From Catonia carolina (taxonomy: Eukaryota > Arthropoda > Insecta > Hemiptera > Achilidae), in contig JAQMRL010000004.1 in assembly GCA_035578175.1 (NCBI GenBank), forward strand, positions 39,206,901-39,270,900: 64,000 nucleotides of DNA. Direction: 5' to 3'. Under the pieces are notes generated by a model. It ran no database searches, had not been told where the DNA came from, and saw only the letters and a program-made list of their open reading frames with translations. Positions within the stretch are counted from its first letter, which is position 1. Every line of letters begins with the position of its first letter. Both the position numbers and the translations under genes were made by a program. Positions 24,201 to 39,200 of this stretch are shown here, in pieces.

Positions 24201-27200
24201 CTTCCCTGTATATTTATATAGGGCAAGAGAAAATAAAAATACAAAAATTATATTTATATAATGTATACAAAAAACTAGTACGTATATAGAAAAAACAAAA
24301 ATTAAACACTATAAAACAGTCATACAACCACAAGTTACATATGGCAGCGAAACATTAGCAAAAGTGACCAAGACAAAAGCAGTAGACAATGTCCTAAAAC
24401 TCTAAAGACGAATCCTGAGAACCTGCATAGGAAAGAAAAACAAAGTAGATGGGCAATGGAGAATTCTTTCAAACGAACAAGTCTATAAAGTAAATGAACC
24501 CATAACAGATACAATAAGGAAGAAAAGGATATCTTTTCTTGGACATCTTATCAGAACACCTTAAGACATAATTTTAAACAAGATGATTAGAAAACTCTTT
24601 CCAATGGTAACATCGGGAGCATGGATCCGAAATGTCAAAGAAGACATGATCGAACTCGGATTAACTTTCAATGATTTAGAAAACAAAACAGAAATATTAA
24701 AAATCTTAAGAAATAAGGAAAGTAAATTTGAAACAAAATTAGATGGAAGAACAAACCCAAGCAGGAAGAAACTGGTCGTTTCAGAGGAAGTTCGGCCAGC
24801 AAGATCAGCCCGAATGAAGGCATACTGGCAGAACATCAAGCTAAAGAATATGAAAAGGAAGAAGCTTTCTAAATTTGACTAAAGTGATCCATTGTGGCCA
24901 TAATAGACAAAAAAACTGTTCTTTGTCTTTACAAAGAGTATGTTGATCACGTTTGTTGGAAACATGATTGGTAATTTACCCAGATGTAGGTATTACAAAT
25001 TGGAGATAAAAGTAAAATATCAATTAAAAAGAAATCATTTTGTGAGTGTGTTAAGATCAGGGCTAGGTTATTTAAAAAAAATAAAACGATTCTTCATTTA
25101 GAAACAGCTTAATTAAAATATTCCATTAATTGATGATTAGGTTTTTGAGAATACTTTGTTTATTGTTCTAGATTATTATTTTCTGATTTTAGAACCGTAA
25201 AAGGACATTAGTTCAAAGAAATGAAGGAGAAGGTGAAAATGAAAATGAAGTTGAAGGAGAAGAAGGTGAAGGTAGTAGTAGTGAAAGTGAAGGTGGGACC
25301 AAGAGGCAAAGGGTGGAAGTTGAAGCTGAGGATGAACGAGAAAGGTATATTTTTATAATAAAATATTTTTTTATAATTAATAAATAAAATATTTATTTTT
25401 ATATTGTGTTGTTGTTTAGGTCATCAGCCGAAAGATTGGTTTGAACCTCTAGAGGCTTTACTAAGTTAAACGAGGAGTGAGGTGGTTTACTATGCCTTCC
25501 TCACTGAGTTGAAAAAGTATGCTTATCAGCATGACCGGCCCTCCGAAAAGAACCTACATTTCACCCTGAAAATAACACTTTCATTCACCACAGGGTTTGG
25601 CTGTATAATGATAAAATTGATTACTCTCAGAGTAGATAACTAGGACTAATGTATTTACACCTCTACTTCTTCTGTTCTTAAATGCTTCAGTCGTACAATT
25701 GGTTGACCATGTGATAAGAAACAGCTCAAATGCATCTATTCTGATATTCATGTTCTTTGATGTCCAATCTTCCGTGCCTTATAACACTGTTGAGAAGATG
25801 CAACATTGAACCATCCTCAATCTCAGGTCAAGGCTCAGGGATTTATCTATTAAAAGGTTTTTCATTTTAACAAATGCAGAATGAGTTCTCTCTATCCTTT
25901 TGTTTATTTCGGCTGTGTAATCATTATCTTCATGCACTATTGTACATAATATTGATGCTTGCTGACTCTCCCAATTGCCCTGTTGTTGGGCAGCATTTGC
26001 CTTTGTGTAAATTTTGGTCTTTTACGAACCACCATATATTATTCAAAAATAAATCCTTATAATGTATCCTGCAGTTGAAATCAATACTATTTTATATAAT
26101 AAATGTCATTGACCTTTTTTAAGCTGCCTTTATTTTTTATTAAAAACTTACATGTGTTCAGTGGATCCACCATCATCTAAATTTTTTTTAATTTATAGAA
26201 GATGTTACATCTATAAATTTTTAGAAAAAATTTAGTTTCAACGGTATAATATACTCTGATGATGCTAGATCCACTGAAATATGTATAAGTGATTAATAAA
26301 AAATAAAGGCAGCTTAAAAAAGGTTAGTGAAATTTATTATATAAACTAGCACTGTATATTAGGTTTTTTTGATGTTTATTCACAGGCTGCTTTCCTCACT
26401 ATACGTATTGATTCGCTCTATTTGCCAGTCTTTTCTACTTGTTGCCATTATTATATTATATCGTCTGCATACCTAAATGTACATTGTATTATTTACTAAT
26501 GATTAAACATAGGTTATAATTTTCATTGTTTTTGTTGTCAAGAGAAAGTCTTGTGTTTCACACCAAATTTGTTTATTTATTGAAATTGTTCTCTAATATT
26601 TGTATCTTCAGACCTTCTCGGCTCTTTCTCATGAATTTTCTACTTTTGTTCTGTTCTTAAAACCATGAATGTCATTTCTTGACGTTTAGCGTTTATTTAC
26701 TGTTTTTTTAGTGTTTAGTTATTTGTTAAAAGCCGCATCATCAGCAGTGATTAATGTGAATTAAGGAACTGTTTTAGTTGGCTTTGACATGGAATTGAAA
26801 TCACATACTTTTGTTTTCTGGTGTTGAACACTAACAGTGTTCAACACTACAGTGTTAACACAGTGTTAACACTAACTATTATACAGTTTGTGGCAGCTTA
26901 CCTTTACTTATATTAATGGTGATTAAGTTTATGTAAAGTCTTTTTATGTTAATTAAAATATTTCTATGTTAAAATTTCAGGTTAGTTCGTGAGTATGTGG
27001 AGAGATGTACACAAAGTGTAGAAGAGATGAGCAGAAATGCAGATAAATTACAAAGAGAAATTGGAGCGTTAGGTGAATTAGCAAGAGCGAAAGAACTAGA
27101 GTGGAATTCAATATTAAGGTTAAGAAAATTAAAAGAAGAAATGCTAGAGCGATTATTACGTCGTAGAAGACAAGCTATGATGCTTGCCGATAATGGCTTG

Positions 27201-30200
27201 ACTCAAGAGTGGGCGACTGATTATTCAAAACCTAAGGTGAAATATCGTATTTTGTATTATGTAATTTTGATTTGATTGATATATATCTAATAAATGCCGG
27301 AATAAAAAGACCCCTTGTGCTTAGATTCAAGGATGCCATTGTGCTGCCTTTCAAATAATAATCACCTTGGTTTTCATCTTGAAAAACCATTCTACTGCAA
27401 CATTCCACCTTGTTTTAACCGATGGCCCAAAAGTGCATTCCCGTACAATACCAACTCCTATACTTGTGATGGAATATTCTCTTTAATTCCACAAGGACAA
27501 AATTTAGAGATCCTTCTGGTACCTGACAGTCCTGTACTTTGTAATTTTGTAGTTTATGTACAGATAAATCTACAGTTATTTATACAGTATAGAGTCGAAA
27601 ACCAAACCAATTGGGGCCGTAGTAGTTCGGATTACCGATTTTTTTCAGATTTTCGAACATAACCCAGAAATGCCGCTTAGGCCCATAGTTAAGCATTTTA
27701 AAAAGGTTGAAATAAATAAAAACAAACACTTCTCTGTACTTGGGTATAAATTTAGTTGCTTTTAATGAACAAATATGTGGTAATGCAAAGGTTGTTAGTA
27801 GAGCGAAAGCCAAGTAAGCTTGCTGGTTTTCTGAAGTGTGTAGAAGTTTTATTTTGGTAATGGCGTGCTTGGTTGCTTCAGCGAGTGGTGGGGGCTGTAC
27901 TAGCTGTGATCAGAGTCACATTGCTCTCGCAACATTATATATCAGCTACATTAGTCTGTAATATGTTGTATTTGGTAGGCGTTAATTGTTGTATACAATG
28001 TTTACAATTGAATCTTTTTAATGTCGCTAATAGATGTTAATTTACATTGTTTAGAACATGTAATTTAATAGGCAGTTCGGTAGACACAAAATCTACCGAC
28101 TGAATCTGAACTGCGCAGCCACACCGGCAAGCTTATTTGGTGTCCACTATACTGTACTTAACTTTCACCAAAAAATTATAAACTACAGTGTGTACTTTAC
28201 TACATATGCAGTAGGTGCAGTATGTACTGTATTTTAAATTGAAAACAAAACATTCTGTACGGTTAAACAAAAGATTCACTATAAACCTTACAAAATCACT
28301 GAAATCTTACTTAAAAACTTAGTTATTTTTGGTTGCATGAGCTTCGACACTTGTTTTGTGCCAGGGAAGTCCTTCATTCAATAAAGTAGCAAGTGCTGAA
28401 CTTGACTTCATTCTGGTTGTGTTTCGTACCAAGACATGTTGGTATTATCTTATTATCTTACTTGTAACGTGTTACAAAACAAAAGTTTATAAAATATGTT
28501 TCACACTGTAAACCATGTTTTACTTGTGCCATTCTCGTGAAAATTAAAATATCAAAAAAATCCTCAAATAGCATTCATATTTCTGATGTTCAGATTATCG
28601 ACACTCTACCGTATTTATTAAGTTACTTTAACTTGTTTTCTCAAACTTCCATTTTTGTCTAAGCCTTTGACTAACCTTCCTCCATATGGAGGAAGGTTCA
28701 TTCAAGTCATTGGGATCATTATATTCTTCTATTGTTTATTTTTATACTACAGCGGAGCTTCTAAAAACCAAATGTCTAAACAACTTAATGTTAACTCAAT
28801 TAGTGTTCATGACATTTAAAACGAAAATAAAGATAAGGATGAGAGTGACATAGAAGAGGACAATTACACCACTCTTGTCCACCCTTAAGCATATACTGCC
28901 ATAAACACTGCAATGTAATGGTTTGAAAAACAACCAAAACTAAACTAAAATTAGTAAAATTTTCAAGTGAATTCTTTTTAATGCATTTTATTTTTGAAAA
29001 TGCTATGAAATTAATATTCATGGTTGTTTACATGTGATTTTTCAGTAACTACAGTATTAACATTTTTTATCTTGTGATTTAGTGTGTTTTATTAGTGAAC
29101 AATTCTTATAAGTTTAGTGAACTTTTATTTCCGTATGGTTATACAATATGTCAATAAAACATAAGTATACCTTATAAATTTATTTATTTACTCTCCTTCT
29201 TTTAGTATTATGTATAGCGGCAATACATCGTTATTTAAAATTTTAACTGTCAATGTTCCGTGGTAGTTTAGATTTCTGATGCTCAACAGTAACTTCAATC
29301 TTTTATCAAATTTCATAAAACTCCACTAATCCAAAATTTTGGATACTCTGAACTGATTTCTAATTATTTTTAATATGCTTTTTACATATAAAACTTAAAT
29401 TGAAAAATAAAACTTGAAAAATAATAAACAGTGTAGTTTAGAACAGAAAAAGACAATAATTAATTTAATTCCTAATACAAGATAAATTATAATATAAATC
29501 GTTTACTGTAAAATATTTCTTCTAGTTCATTAGCTAATTTTAAGAAATTATACAATTTCACTACTGTCTGGCTTTGATGTTGTTATGTCAAAAACGTTTT
29601 CGATGACACAATATTTCACTGGTGGCTCATAAATATGATATATATTTGTATTGCTACAAGTACTGCAGCACTATTTCCAGTGGTTTTGCTGCTTTTAAAT
29701 GTGAAATAAGTCACTCTGTGTAGCATATTTCATAGTTTTTGGTTTATTTTTAGTTATTGCGCACATTTTTTCAGATAATTTTAATATTATGAAATCCAAA
29801 CAGGTCTCAGTCCCAATTGGTTTGGAAGTATTTTATTTTGAGCTTCTAGAAGTTGTTAATAGCCATAAGATTAGGTACCTTAAGTGATTTGCAGATGCCT
29901 TTAACCCTTACTAGGTCGCGTGTTGGTCTTTTCCCTGCCTTTTGTAAATATTAAATTGGCCATTTTGTTTGAGGTTACTTGGATGTTTGATACTTCTGGT
30001 AGCTGTTAGTTGTAATTGTCATTGTGTTGAGTGGTTATCGATTTATTCTTAGGTTATTTATTAGTGCTATCGGCCGGTCTTTGTAGTATCGGTCTTTTCA
30101 ACCGTCATGCTAGTCTTTTTTACTCACAACATCTTCCAAAAACTTGGTGCTTTATACCAGTATTACTATGCCTATCGTCATAAATAATTATTTATTCTTT

Positions 30201-33200
30201 TAAACTGAACTTTAAGTTTTTTATTTCATTATCATTACAGTGTGTTTTGTCTTATTTCCATTTTTGTTTCTAACAAACTGTTTTTATTTTGTACGTAATA
30301 TGGCTCGTTTTCTTGATCTAAACAACTTTAGTGATATTAATTATGTAAATGAAGCGTTAGACGAGATCTCTTACTATAAACTTGAAATAAGTGGGGATAA
30401 AACAGATGAGGAGGACGCTTTAAAAGAATCAGAACATGATACGGACATAAAAACAGAGGCTGATATTCAGACAATGTCCGAAATATTAGTTTAGATGTTG
30501 TAGCAGATACTGTTACTGCTCATCAAAAAGAATTTAAAAGACAAAACCGCAATGTTGCAAGTTCGATGCTTATGTGCGCAAATAATATACTGTTATCATT
30601 TATTGTGACTGTGCTACAGAAACGGTGCTAGCGCAGATGAGTATTCTGACTCTGAACAACTCTGATATTATTACTATAGCATATAGTTTAGCTTCCTACT
30701 TTTTTATAACAGCTATAAACTTTAATCATTTGTGATGCATTTAGATGGAAATACGTAAGTAAATTTAGATTAAACTTGATTTATTTCATGAATAAATACA
30801 ACAAACTTTTAAATGTTGTGAATTACATGAGTAGAATTATAAAAAAATTACGAACACATTAATAAATAAATGATACCTATTTATTTGTGTTTTTCAATTA
30901 AAATAACAACTAGTTACTACAAAGTTAGGCTACCGAGTAGAAGGCGTGGAAAAAACCGACGCTCGACCACTAACGTGACCAAGCATAGTGCGCCCTATTA
31001 AAAGTTAATAATGAAGATGACTTAAAAAGCAAATTATCATAATACAATAATTTCACAAGTAAATTGAAAAATATTGTATAAATATTTATATATATATATA
31101 TATTATTGTTAAGTAAATGTATAACTTGTTTTTGTCTTTGATTACAGATGAACAAAACTCACAACAATCAGTTAATGATGGTGCCAGTTGTATCTTCTAG
31201 TCCCGGTAATTTAAATCCTGCAATTCCAACTGGTGTCAATAGTCGACCGCTCTTATCATCGCCAGATACCTCATCAAGATTATCAAGAATGCAGCGACCA
31301 ATTTTACCAAAGCCAATTTTAAACCACCATCTTAGTCAACCAATTCCTAATAGTAGTAGTAGCCTGATTGATCCACAAAATACTGTTATTGGTGAAGGCC
31401 GACAAGGTCCAATTTTAGATGTTAAATCAATAATTGCCGATTACAGGTAAGCATCTTCTTAGTTAAAACTGCCCCTTATTTTAAAAAAATATTTGCTGTT
31501 TTTTTCATTCATATTAATCCTATGATTGCAGATTTTATTCAAAGATTCTTTTGTAAAATTTCTGCTTAACATCCCCAGATCATGTGACACGTACCACTGG
31601 TGGTACAGGAACAAGTAGACAAAACCCTATTTTACAAATTAAAATATAGAATTAATCTATTACTTCATTAATTTATAATTTAGAAACTAATACGATAGTG
31701 AGAGAATGTATTAAAAAGAGTAACATTTGTACGAGGTAAGAGGAAGTGAGTTCACAGTAGATAGATTAATTTAGATTTATTTATAAGCAGTCATTTTCTA
31801 CGCAGAATAGGCAATCTGCAGTGTAGCAAGATCGTGCACCCCCTCCCTCTCTGCTGCCTTGCATCATCTCTGTATATATGTATATGAGAGCCCCAACGAT
31901 CTATCTTGGCTTCAGGTAATGGTATGCCTAGATTTTTTAAAATTTCAAGTGGTAATCAGGGACAAAAAGGCTAGGAATACCTGGATTAACAGATTGGAGT
32001 CTTTAGATATGTCCACCAAACAGCTTTAAAATCCTAAGGACGATTGGTGCTCATCCCCACGTAGAGCGTTGTTTTAAACGGGATAGAACGGCTTGGTTTT
32101 GTGTATAGGTTATAAGCTTTTTTTTATAATTTTTAGGTTCTAAAATTCTTTACTAGAAGTGCTAACTATTTAATGTAATAATTTTAATGACTATAAGATC
32201 AACAAATTTTGTAATGGCGTTTTGTTTACTGAATTTTGCATTGCCCATAATTTTGTTTTCATGTTTGTACTGGTTTTGAATTTAGTTCTATTTTTATCGT
32301 AAACTTTTATTTTATTTTTTGATTGCTTTTTAGTGTTAATATTTAAATCAAAATGAAAGAGGACATTAAGAGCTTTGTAGATGTCAGTGTTAAAACACTA
32401 AGTTTTGTAGTTAATTTACTATGATCTTTTGAAAGGAGTTAAAAATGCTGGACGTGGTATTATTATTTTATGAAAAATCGTAGGCTCAAATATGTTAAAA
32501 TGTGAAAAGAAAACCATTAGTTCTATTTCTGTGATATTTTATAACCGTAGTTTATAACTGAACAGTTTTCTATATCTGTTAGTCTAAAAGAATTATTGCC
32601 ATGCAATTATCAGCACCATTGACTTGAAATATTACATTTCGTGAGGCGTGAAGTCATGTACTTTGAACACTTGAAAATTTTATGATGTTTTTTTATCTAA
32701 TCATCAAAAGTAAAGATGTGGGGGAATCAGTTGAATTTTGACTAATCATTTTTGCAATTAGTTTTAAACATATTATGCTCGCAGATTTAAATTAATTAAC
32801 TGTTTGCATTTAAATACTTAAGAATAGTTTTGTACGTTTGGGCAGTAGTACAGTTCACAGATAGTTCTTGATCAAGTCAATTTTTTTGTGCAGTTACATT
32901 CGTACCAGCTTAGATGGCCATTAATACTGGCCAAGTTAAATTTCTATTAATATTTGGATGGCCATGACCACTTGTAAGTTGTGAAAAGTCTGCTGGCAAT
33001 TCAGATGCAAAAATTTATTGAAATAAGTATGAGTTATACTATCTGATCAGGGTACCTGAGCTGTCAGATACTGAATAGTGTAAATGGAAAGGGTTAAGAA
33101 AAATATTGTAGGTTTGGATGGCCAGTAGTATGGGCCACTGACAGTTCTTCATCGAGTCATAATTTTTTTGTGCAGTTTCATTCCTCCCAGCAGAGATGGC

Positions 33201-36200
33201 CAGCTGTGGGCTGCGGCCAGTACAGTTGGCAATTTGAGTGCAAAGTGTTTAAAATTTTCGTTAAATGTTACCCTGGTTGGTATTGGAATATAAATATTTT
33301 AAAATTTATGTTTGAATTAATTTTAACTTGTATCAAAATGTGCATACCAAACTTATTATACAATGGAAATTTTATTTTTAGTCTTAATTTAGTAAGGTTA
33401 TTAAAATTGTAGTAAAATTTTTGAAGTTGTTTCAACATCAAATGAGTTCATTAGCTACTTTGTTTGGAGATATCATGTGATACTCTTTCTTGTAATTTTT
33501 TAATTTGGCAGTCAAATTTGTTGTCAATGGAGTCGTTAGGGCAACCTATTATAAGAAATATAAGATTTTGTTACAGCAAATATTTGTTAAGTATTAGATT
33601 AGTATTAAAATGTGTAAAATCTGAAAATGAATGCTTTATAGTCATTTTTTAATACTGTGGGGACAGGTCAAGACACCCAGAGAACGTTCCTCGGCGAGGT
33701 CGCAGAATGAAGTCACCAATGGTCTCATCTACACGTATATCTGGCAGTCCGGCTTTGATGAGCATGGCGAATATGGCGTTATGTTCTGGAGCTCATATTC
33801 GAAATACGTCTCAGGAATGTTCTGGTAAATATTTATTGAATTTTTTTATCTGTCATTTGAAGTGCAGTAATGAATTTGGGCTGTGACAAAATCCTTTTTA
33901 TTTTGTTGCTGTCAAACATTCTACACGAAAACTAACTATGCGAGTGTGATTTTAACTCTTTTCCTCCGGAACCATTATTTACTGACCTGTTCATTCAGAA
34001 ATTGTTTGTTTTTTGACTGTTACCATTTATATAATTTTATTAGTAGAGGCTATTGCCTTCTGGCAGTAGCTTTCTTATCTGCCAGAATAGACTTTCCTGG
34101 ATATTTAACTTCAACAGCTATTTCCCCAGATATTTGATGCCACGTCCAACAGCACTATGCTAATTACTATTGAAAACAGCATTTATAGTAAACTCTTATA
34201 CTGTAGCCACTCTAAGCTTAGTCCTGATGTCAACAAATGGATGAGGTGCGCTAATGCATGAAACCGGGTGAGTAAAAAATATAAACAGCATATTCACTAC
34301 CACGGACCTTCGTTTTAAATACAGTATTAAAAGTACTATATTAAATAGCCAAGCATTTGTGTTTAGGTCATCAGCCAAAAGGCTGGTTTGAACCTGTAGA
34401 GGTTTTACTTAGTAAAATGAGGACTGAGGTGGTTTACCATTGCCATTCTCACTGGTGGAAAAGTATGCTTATCAGCATTCCGGCCCCTCTGAAAAGCACA
34501 TATTTTCCACTCTGCAAAAGACACCTTCACTTCATTCACCACAGGGTCTGGCTTTATAATGAAATTCATTTCTTTCAGAGGAGATAACTCTGATTAGTGT
34601 TTTTTACACCTCTACCTCTTCTGTTCTTAAATGATTTAGTCATTTAATTGGCTGACCATGTGATAAGAAACAGAACTATTTATTTTAGCCCTGCAACGAA
34701 CAGATTTAGTGTAAGTAAGTTAAACATTTAGAAAGTATTTATTTCTGTCCTTTGCAGTTTATTAATTTATAATAAAGGCTTAAAATCATCACGCTATTAT
34801 ATAACAACAGTTTATTATATTACGCTAAAATTAGAAAACTGTTTGTTTATTAAATGAAGGTAAATCCGGATCTTCATTTACAGCGGCTAACTTTCTTTTC
34901 ATTCGGTATTTCATTTCTTTGAAAGAATCAGTAAATCTTAAGCCGTACAGCAGTTTTTACAAATTCATCACATTCTTTTGAAATTGGCGAATCACAGTTT
35001 CTTTTCTTTCAAGGAGTAACCAATTTACCTCTTAGTCATTTTATTTCTAATATTGTGCACTTTGATACATCAGTAAGTTCATCTGTCATTTTGTCTAGAT
35101 CCTTAACACTAACTAAAGGATTTTTTTTTACAAAGCATTATATACATTTAATATTATTAGTTTCTCACCACTCTTTAAAGGTTTTCCTGCCTGATGTTTA
35201 ACTACAAAACAAGAGTCACTTGCACTCATTTTTCTTAGGCCTACTACAACAAACAAAATTAATTTCAAAATAAAAATTAAATACACTTTTAATAAAAATA
35301 TTTCAAATATAAAGGCAGTGAGAGCACTTAATCTAAATACTAGCAGGAATATAATTACACTGGCTGCAGTGGTAAATAAAATATTGAAACGAGGACTTTT
35401 ATTTTGAAAATAAAATTTTTATTAACGTTAAAGTGATGTCATTCAGCGCCTGCTTGTATTCTGTATTGTATGATAGTATGTTGTCATTTCGTTTAAAGAG
35501 AGTTGAGTCACCCATTACTGCTAGTTTCTTTTATTGTGTTTGTATGGTGTATTTGGTTACCTCTACATTAAAACACTTTGCTGACTTAAAGACTACGCTT
35601 AGGCTGGCTTTACTATAAATGTCTCATGTTTTAGCAGAATGGTTGTGATTCATTTCAATAATCAAGTCAATAATAATCAAAATTTAAATATCATTTTGCA
35701 AGTTATCTCGTTGTTGCCCAATTAATACAGTATATGGAACACATCTGGCCATAACAGACAAGTATGGACTGTCAAATTATTTACACTTAATCTGTTCGTT
35801 GCAGGGCTGAAATAAATAGTTCTGTTTCTGATCACATGGTCAGCCAATTAAATGACTGAATCAATTAAGAACAGAAGAGATAGAGGTGTAAAAGACAATA
35901 ACCAGAGTTATCTCCTCTGAAAGCCATGGATTTCATTATACAGCCAGGCCTTCTGATGAATGAAGTGAAGGTGTCATTTGCAGAGTGGTAAATATGTGCT
36001 TTTCAGAGAGCCCGGCATGCTGATGCATACTTTTTCACTCAGTGAGGAAGATATGGTAAACCACCTCACTCCTCGTTTTACTTAGTAAACCCTCTACAGG
36101 TTCAAACCAGCCTTTTGGTTGATGACCTAAACAACAATGGAACACTTAATATCTCTTCGATACTCGTGGAAAGGATTAAGTTCATATCTATTTTGATTTT

Positions 36201-39200
36201 GAAACAAACTTCAAACATTTAATTTTGTATAAATGAAGGAATTAAGTTATTTTTGGCTGCCTCCGTAGCGTAGTGGTTAGCGCATTGGCCTGCCACGCGG
36301 AGGTCCCGGGTTCGATTCCCGGCGAGGGTCTGGAAATTTTCACATGTCAAATCCCAAAGTTAATGTTACACAATCCACCATAGTCGCTAATGACCAAGTT
36401 GTTGATGCGACTAAATAAATAAATTAAAAAAAAAAAAAAGTTATTTTTTCTTTTACAGCACAAGAGAATTCCCGTCCATCGAGTACAGATTCAACGCGGA
36501 GTACTCACCAAACAGATTTACCAGCACCAGGTTTAAGTTTCAAAGATGTACTAGTCCAATTTGCCAAAATGAGCCAACCCCCTCCACCTACACCTAACCC
36601 TATAAAACAACCACCACCTCCACCACCCCCTTACCCTGAAGTTACTTTACATCCTGTACCAGCACCACAGTCTCCGCCTCCTACGCATTCTTCGTTATTA
36701 CATGGCATATTAACAAAAACTACTGCCACACCTACTTCTACTTCCACTGCCAATCATCGTCCAACAACATTCTCTCCAACACTTGCCAGACTGCTTACTG
36801 CTCCAGAACGGGAGAGAACTACTCCAATGATGTCTAGTCAGTTCCGGCCACCTACCAGTAGAGTCTCTATCAGTGATCTTCTAACATCTTCAAAGGTTGG
36901 TATTGTAATTTATATTTGCTGAGTACAATAGTGACTGTTCCAGAACGTCTTTAATATGTCCAGAAGTCCATCAAGTAACATTGCTGTTTAGAAACGTTCA
37001 GTTTATTCTACATATTTCTATACTTAAAGCAAAATTACTTTGAAACAAACGAGGTTGCCTCATATTAGGAAGATTAAATATTTTGAGTTTCGAGTTCCGT
37101 CTTTAGCTCGACTCAACCTATAGTAGGTTATATAGTAGGCTATTTATAATGAATTCCAACAACAAATAAACTTTAATAATTTCTCACTTATAGTTTTATA
37201 GACTTCAAAAAAATCGTAGGAGCCATTTTTGAGAAAATTGCAAAAAAGTGAACAATTACACGAATAAACTACTACTTCTGGTTGACCGATTTTGATAAAA
37301 ATGTTTGTGTCGCGTCCTCTAGTAGTACAATCTGTCAATGTTTTGTAAGCGTAGTTTGCGCAGAAATGAGAAGTGAGTGGGGAGAATACTGCCGTCTGTA
37401 GTAGGGATGACACGTTCGATGCATGCGTATGTGCATGCGTGAATTGTCTCATTCTACTGAAGCTGTTGCAGAGAACAGATCGTAGCTCGAACGGTTTTTT
37501 TGTAATTTTGTCTTATTGTCTGTGGTTGGTGGACATTTGTGAAAAGCCCCCAAGGAAACGTCAACCCTTCCACCATGTTGGAGGTTGCTCTTTTAGGAAA
37601 AAAAGTCTCCCGTAGGCCTAGACCAAATAAACCTACGGTACGGAGAAACCAGAAAATTGACTAAAATATATTTAGGTTACAGTATTGGATACATCAATAT
37701 ATAATACATTATTTACAAGATTAGTCATAATTAGATTTACAATGGCACAATGTCAGCTGCAACAGACTGTTCACTGTCGCTCTCATATCTTCCATCACTG
37801 CTACTGTCACTGTCATTTGTAATTATTAGACTTTCTGTCTGCATGTCCATAGCCGAACCTAATTTGCTTAATTTCTGTTCAACCATTGCTTTCACGTTAC
37901 AAATGTCATTTGTAACATTCTCAATAGCAATCTCATTTTTTATTTTTGCCCAAATTAATTCCATGGGATTCAAGTCGGGGTGGTAAGGTGGCAGTCTTAG
38001 TATTTTATGACCTTCACGTTCCAATAAGCGATCAAAATAATACCCCTCGTGTCGTGATTGGTTCATTTTAATTAATTCGTATATTGCACGTATACACATT
38101 AGGGATTTTTAAAAAAAATATATTTCTGTATTTTTATAATTTTGAAAGTTTTGTGACTAGTTTTAATTATTTGTGGTTTTATTGTTGCAGAAAACAAGAA
38201 ATGAGATCACTATCACACCGGTTTCTGCACAGTTATCTTCCATCAAATCCAAAGATGAGGTAGTATTATTGGTAAGTTATATTTAGATTAGAGGTTAGGA
38301 AATTCAACAAAATGAAAAGTATCTGCTGTTCAAACGTATAATTTTACGATATAACCACGATATTAATAATTCCAGAATGTTTTTAATCGAGTAGCTTTTA
38401 TTTTGTTTTATTTCTTCTAATTACCCCTTTGATAGTTTTTTTACAATCAAAGATTAGGCCTATTCCAACTCACAACAGTGACTAAACTTTATTGAATTAT
38501 TGCCGTCTCTTGCATGGCCTTCCAACATCTCTCTTTCTCTAGTCTGTATTTTAAAACGTTGAGAGGGATCCTTACCTCAGGTATTCTCTTTATGTCCTCC
38601 CTCCATTGATTTCGATATTATGAAATCCTCCCATTCAAGTTGTAAACATTCAGTTCCGTTCTTATATCCTCATCTCTCAGTTGGTCCCTCCAATCGCAAT
38701 GCTTTGTTCTCTGCAGTAATCGCATGTCTGCTGCCTGCACTCTATTCTCTTGTGGTTTTGTATGATTCCAAGATTTACTTTCATAGAGGAAGAATGGGAT
38801 AGCCATCACCTTGTAAAATTTTATTTTAGTTTCATTGTTTTTCTATTAAGGGTTCTGCTAATATTTCCGCACACTGCTCGGAATTTCCCAACTTTCTTTT
38901 CTGTATCTAAATCATGATCAAAGCTGACTTTGAAAGGCTTTTGTGCTTATTTGTACTTTACTCAAAGGAAAGCCATTTTTACTATGAATAAAATTGTGGT
39001 TTGATTTACAGTCAAATATACAGGAACAGCGGAATTAATAATGTTTGTTTGAATATAATGAAATGTGTTTTTTATGTTTTGTTTAATGTCCGACTGTTCT
39101 GCAATTACTGCTAATGCAGATGGTGAAGGATGAAATGATTTTTTTTTTGTAACGTATGAAAATATGCCGTGCCTGAATGGGATTTAGGCATGGTGATGAT

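Larger units (their letters stand above)
12221..25192. other. Intron 1 (~13 kb), repeat-rich
   Basis: No supported coding exon was found, though phase 0-0 exons could be missed. Repeats are listed separately. I see no bounded feature in 12221-13930, 14311-16239, 17836-18487, 19700-21289 or 22331-23039. The open frame at 15674-15931 has no recognisable domain. Confidence 0.6.

Noticed and set aside
27587..29840. 2.2-kb element bounded by CCAAACCAATTGGG
   Set aside because: The 14-bp match contains the palindrome CCAATTGG and is too short; no TSD or internal support.
33631..33828. 65-aa open frame over exon 5
   Set aside because: Splice phases of exons 4 and 6 require another frame; this one is a shadow.
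36255..36330. tRNA-Gly gene
   Set aside because: The acceptor stem does not pair, and the sequence continues into a SINE body with poly-A and target duplication.
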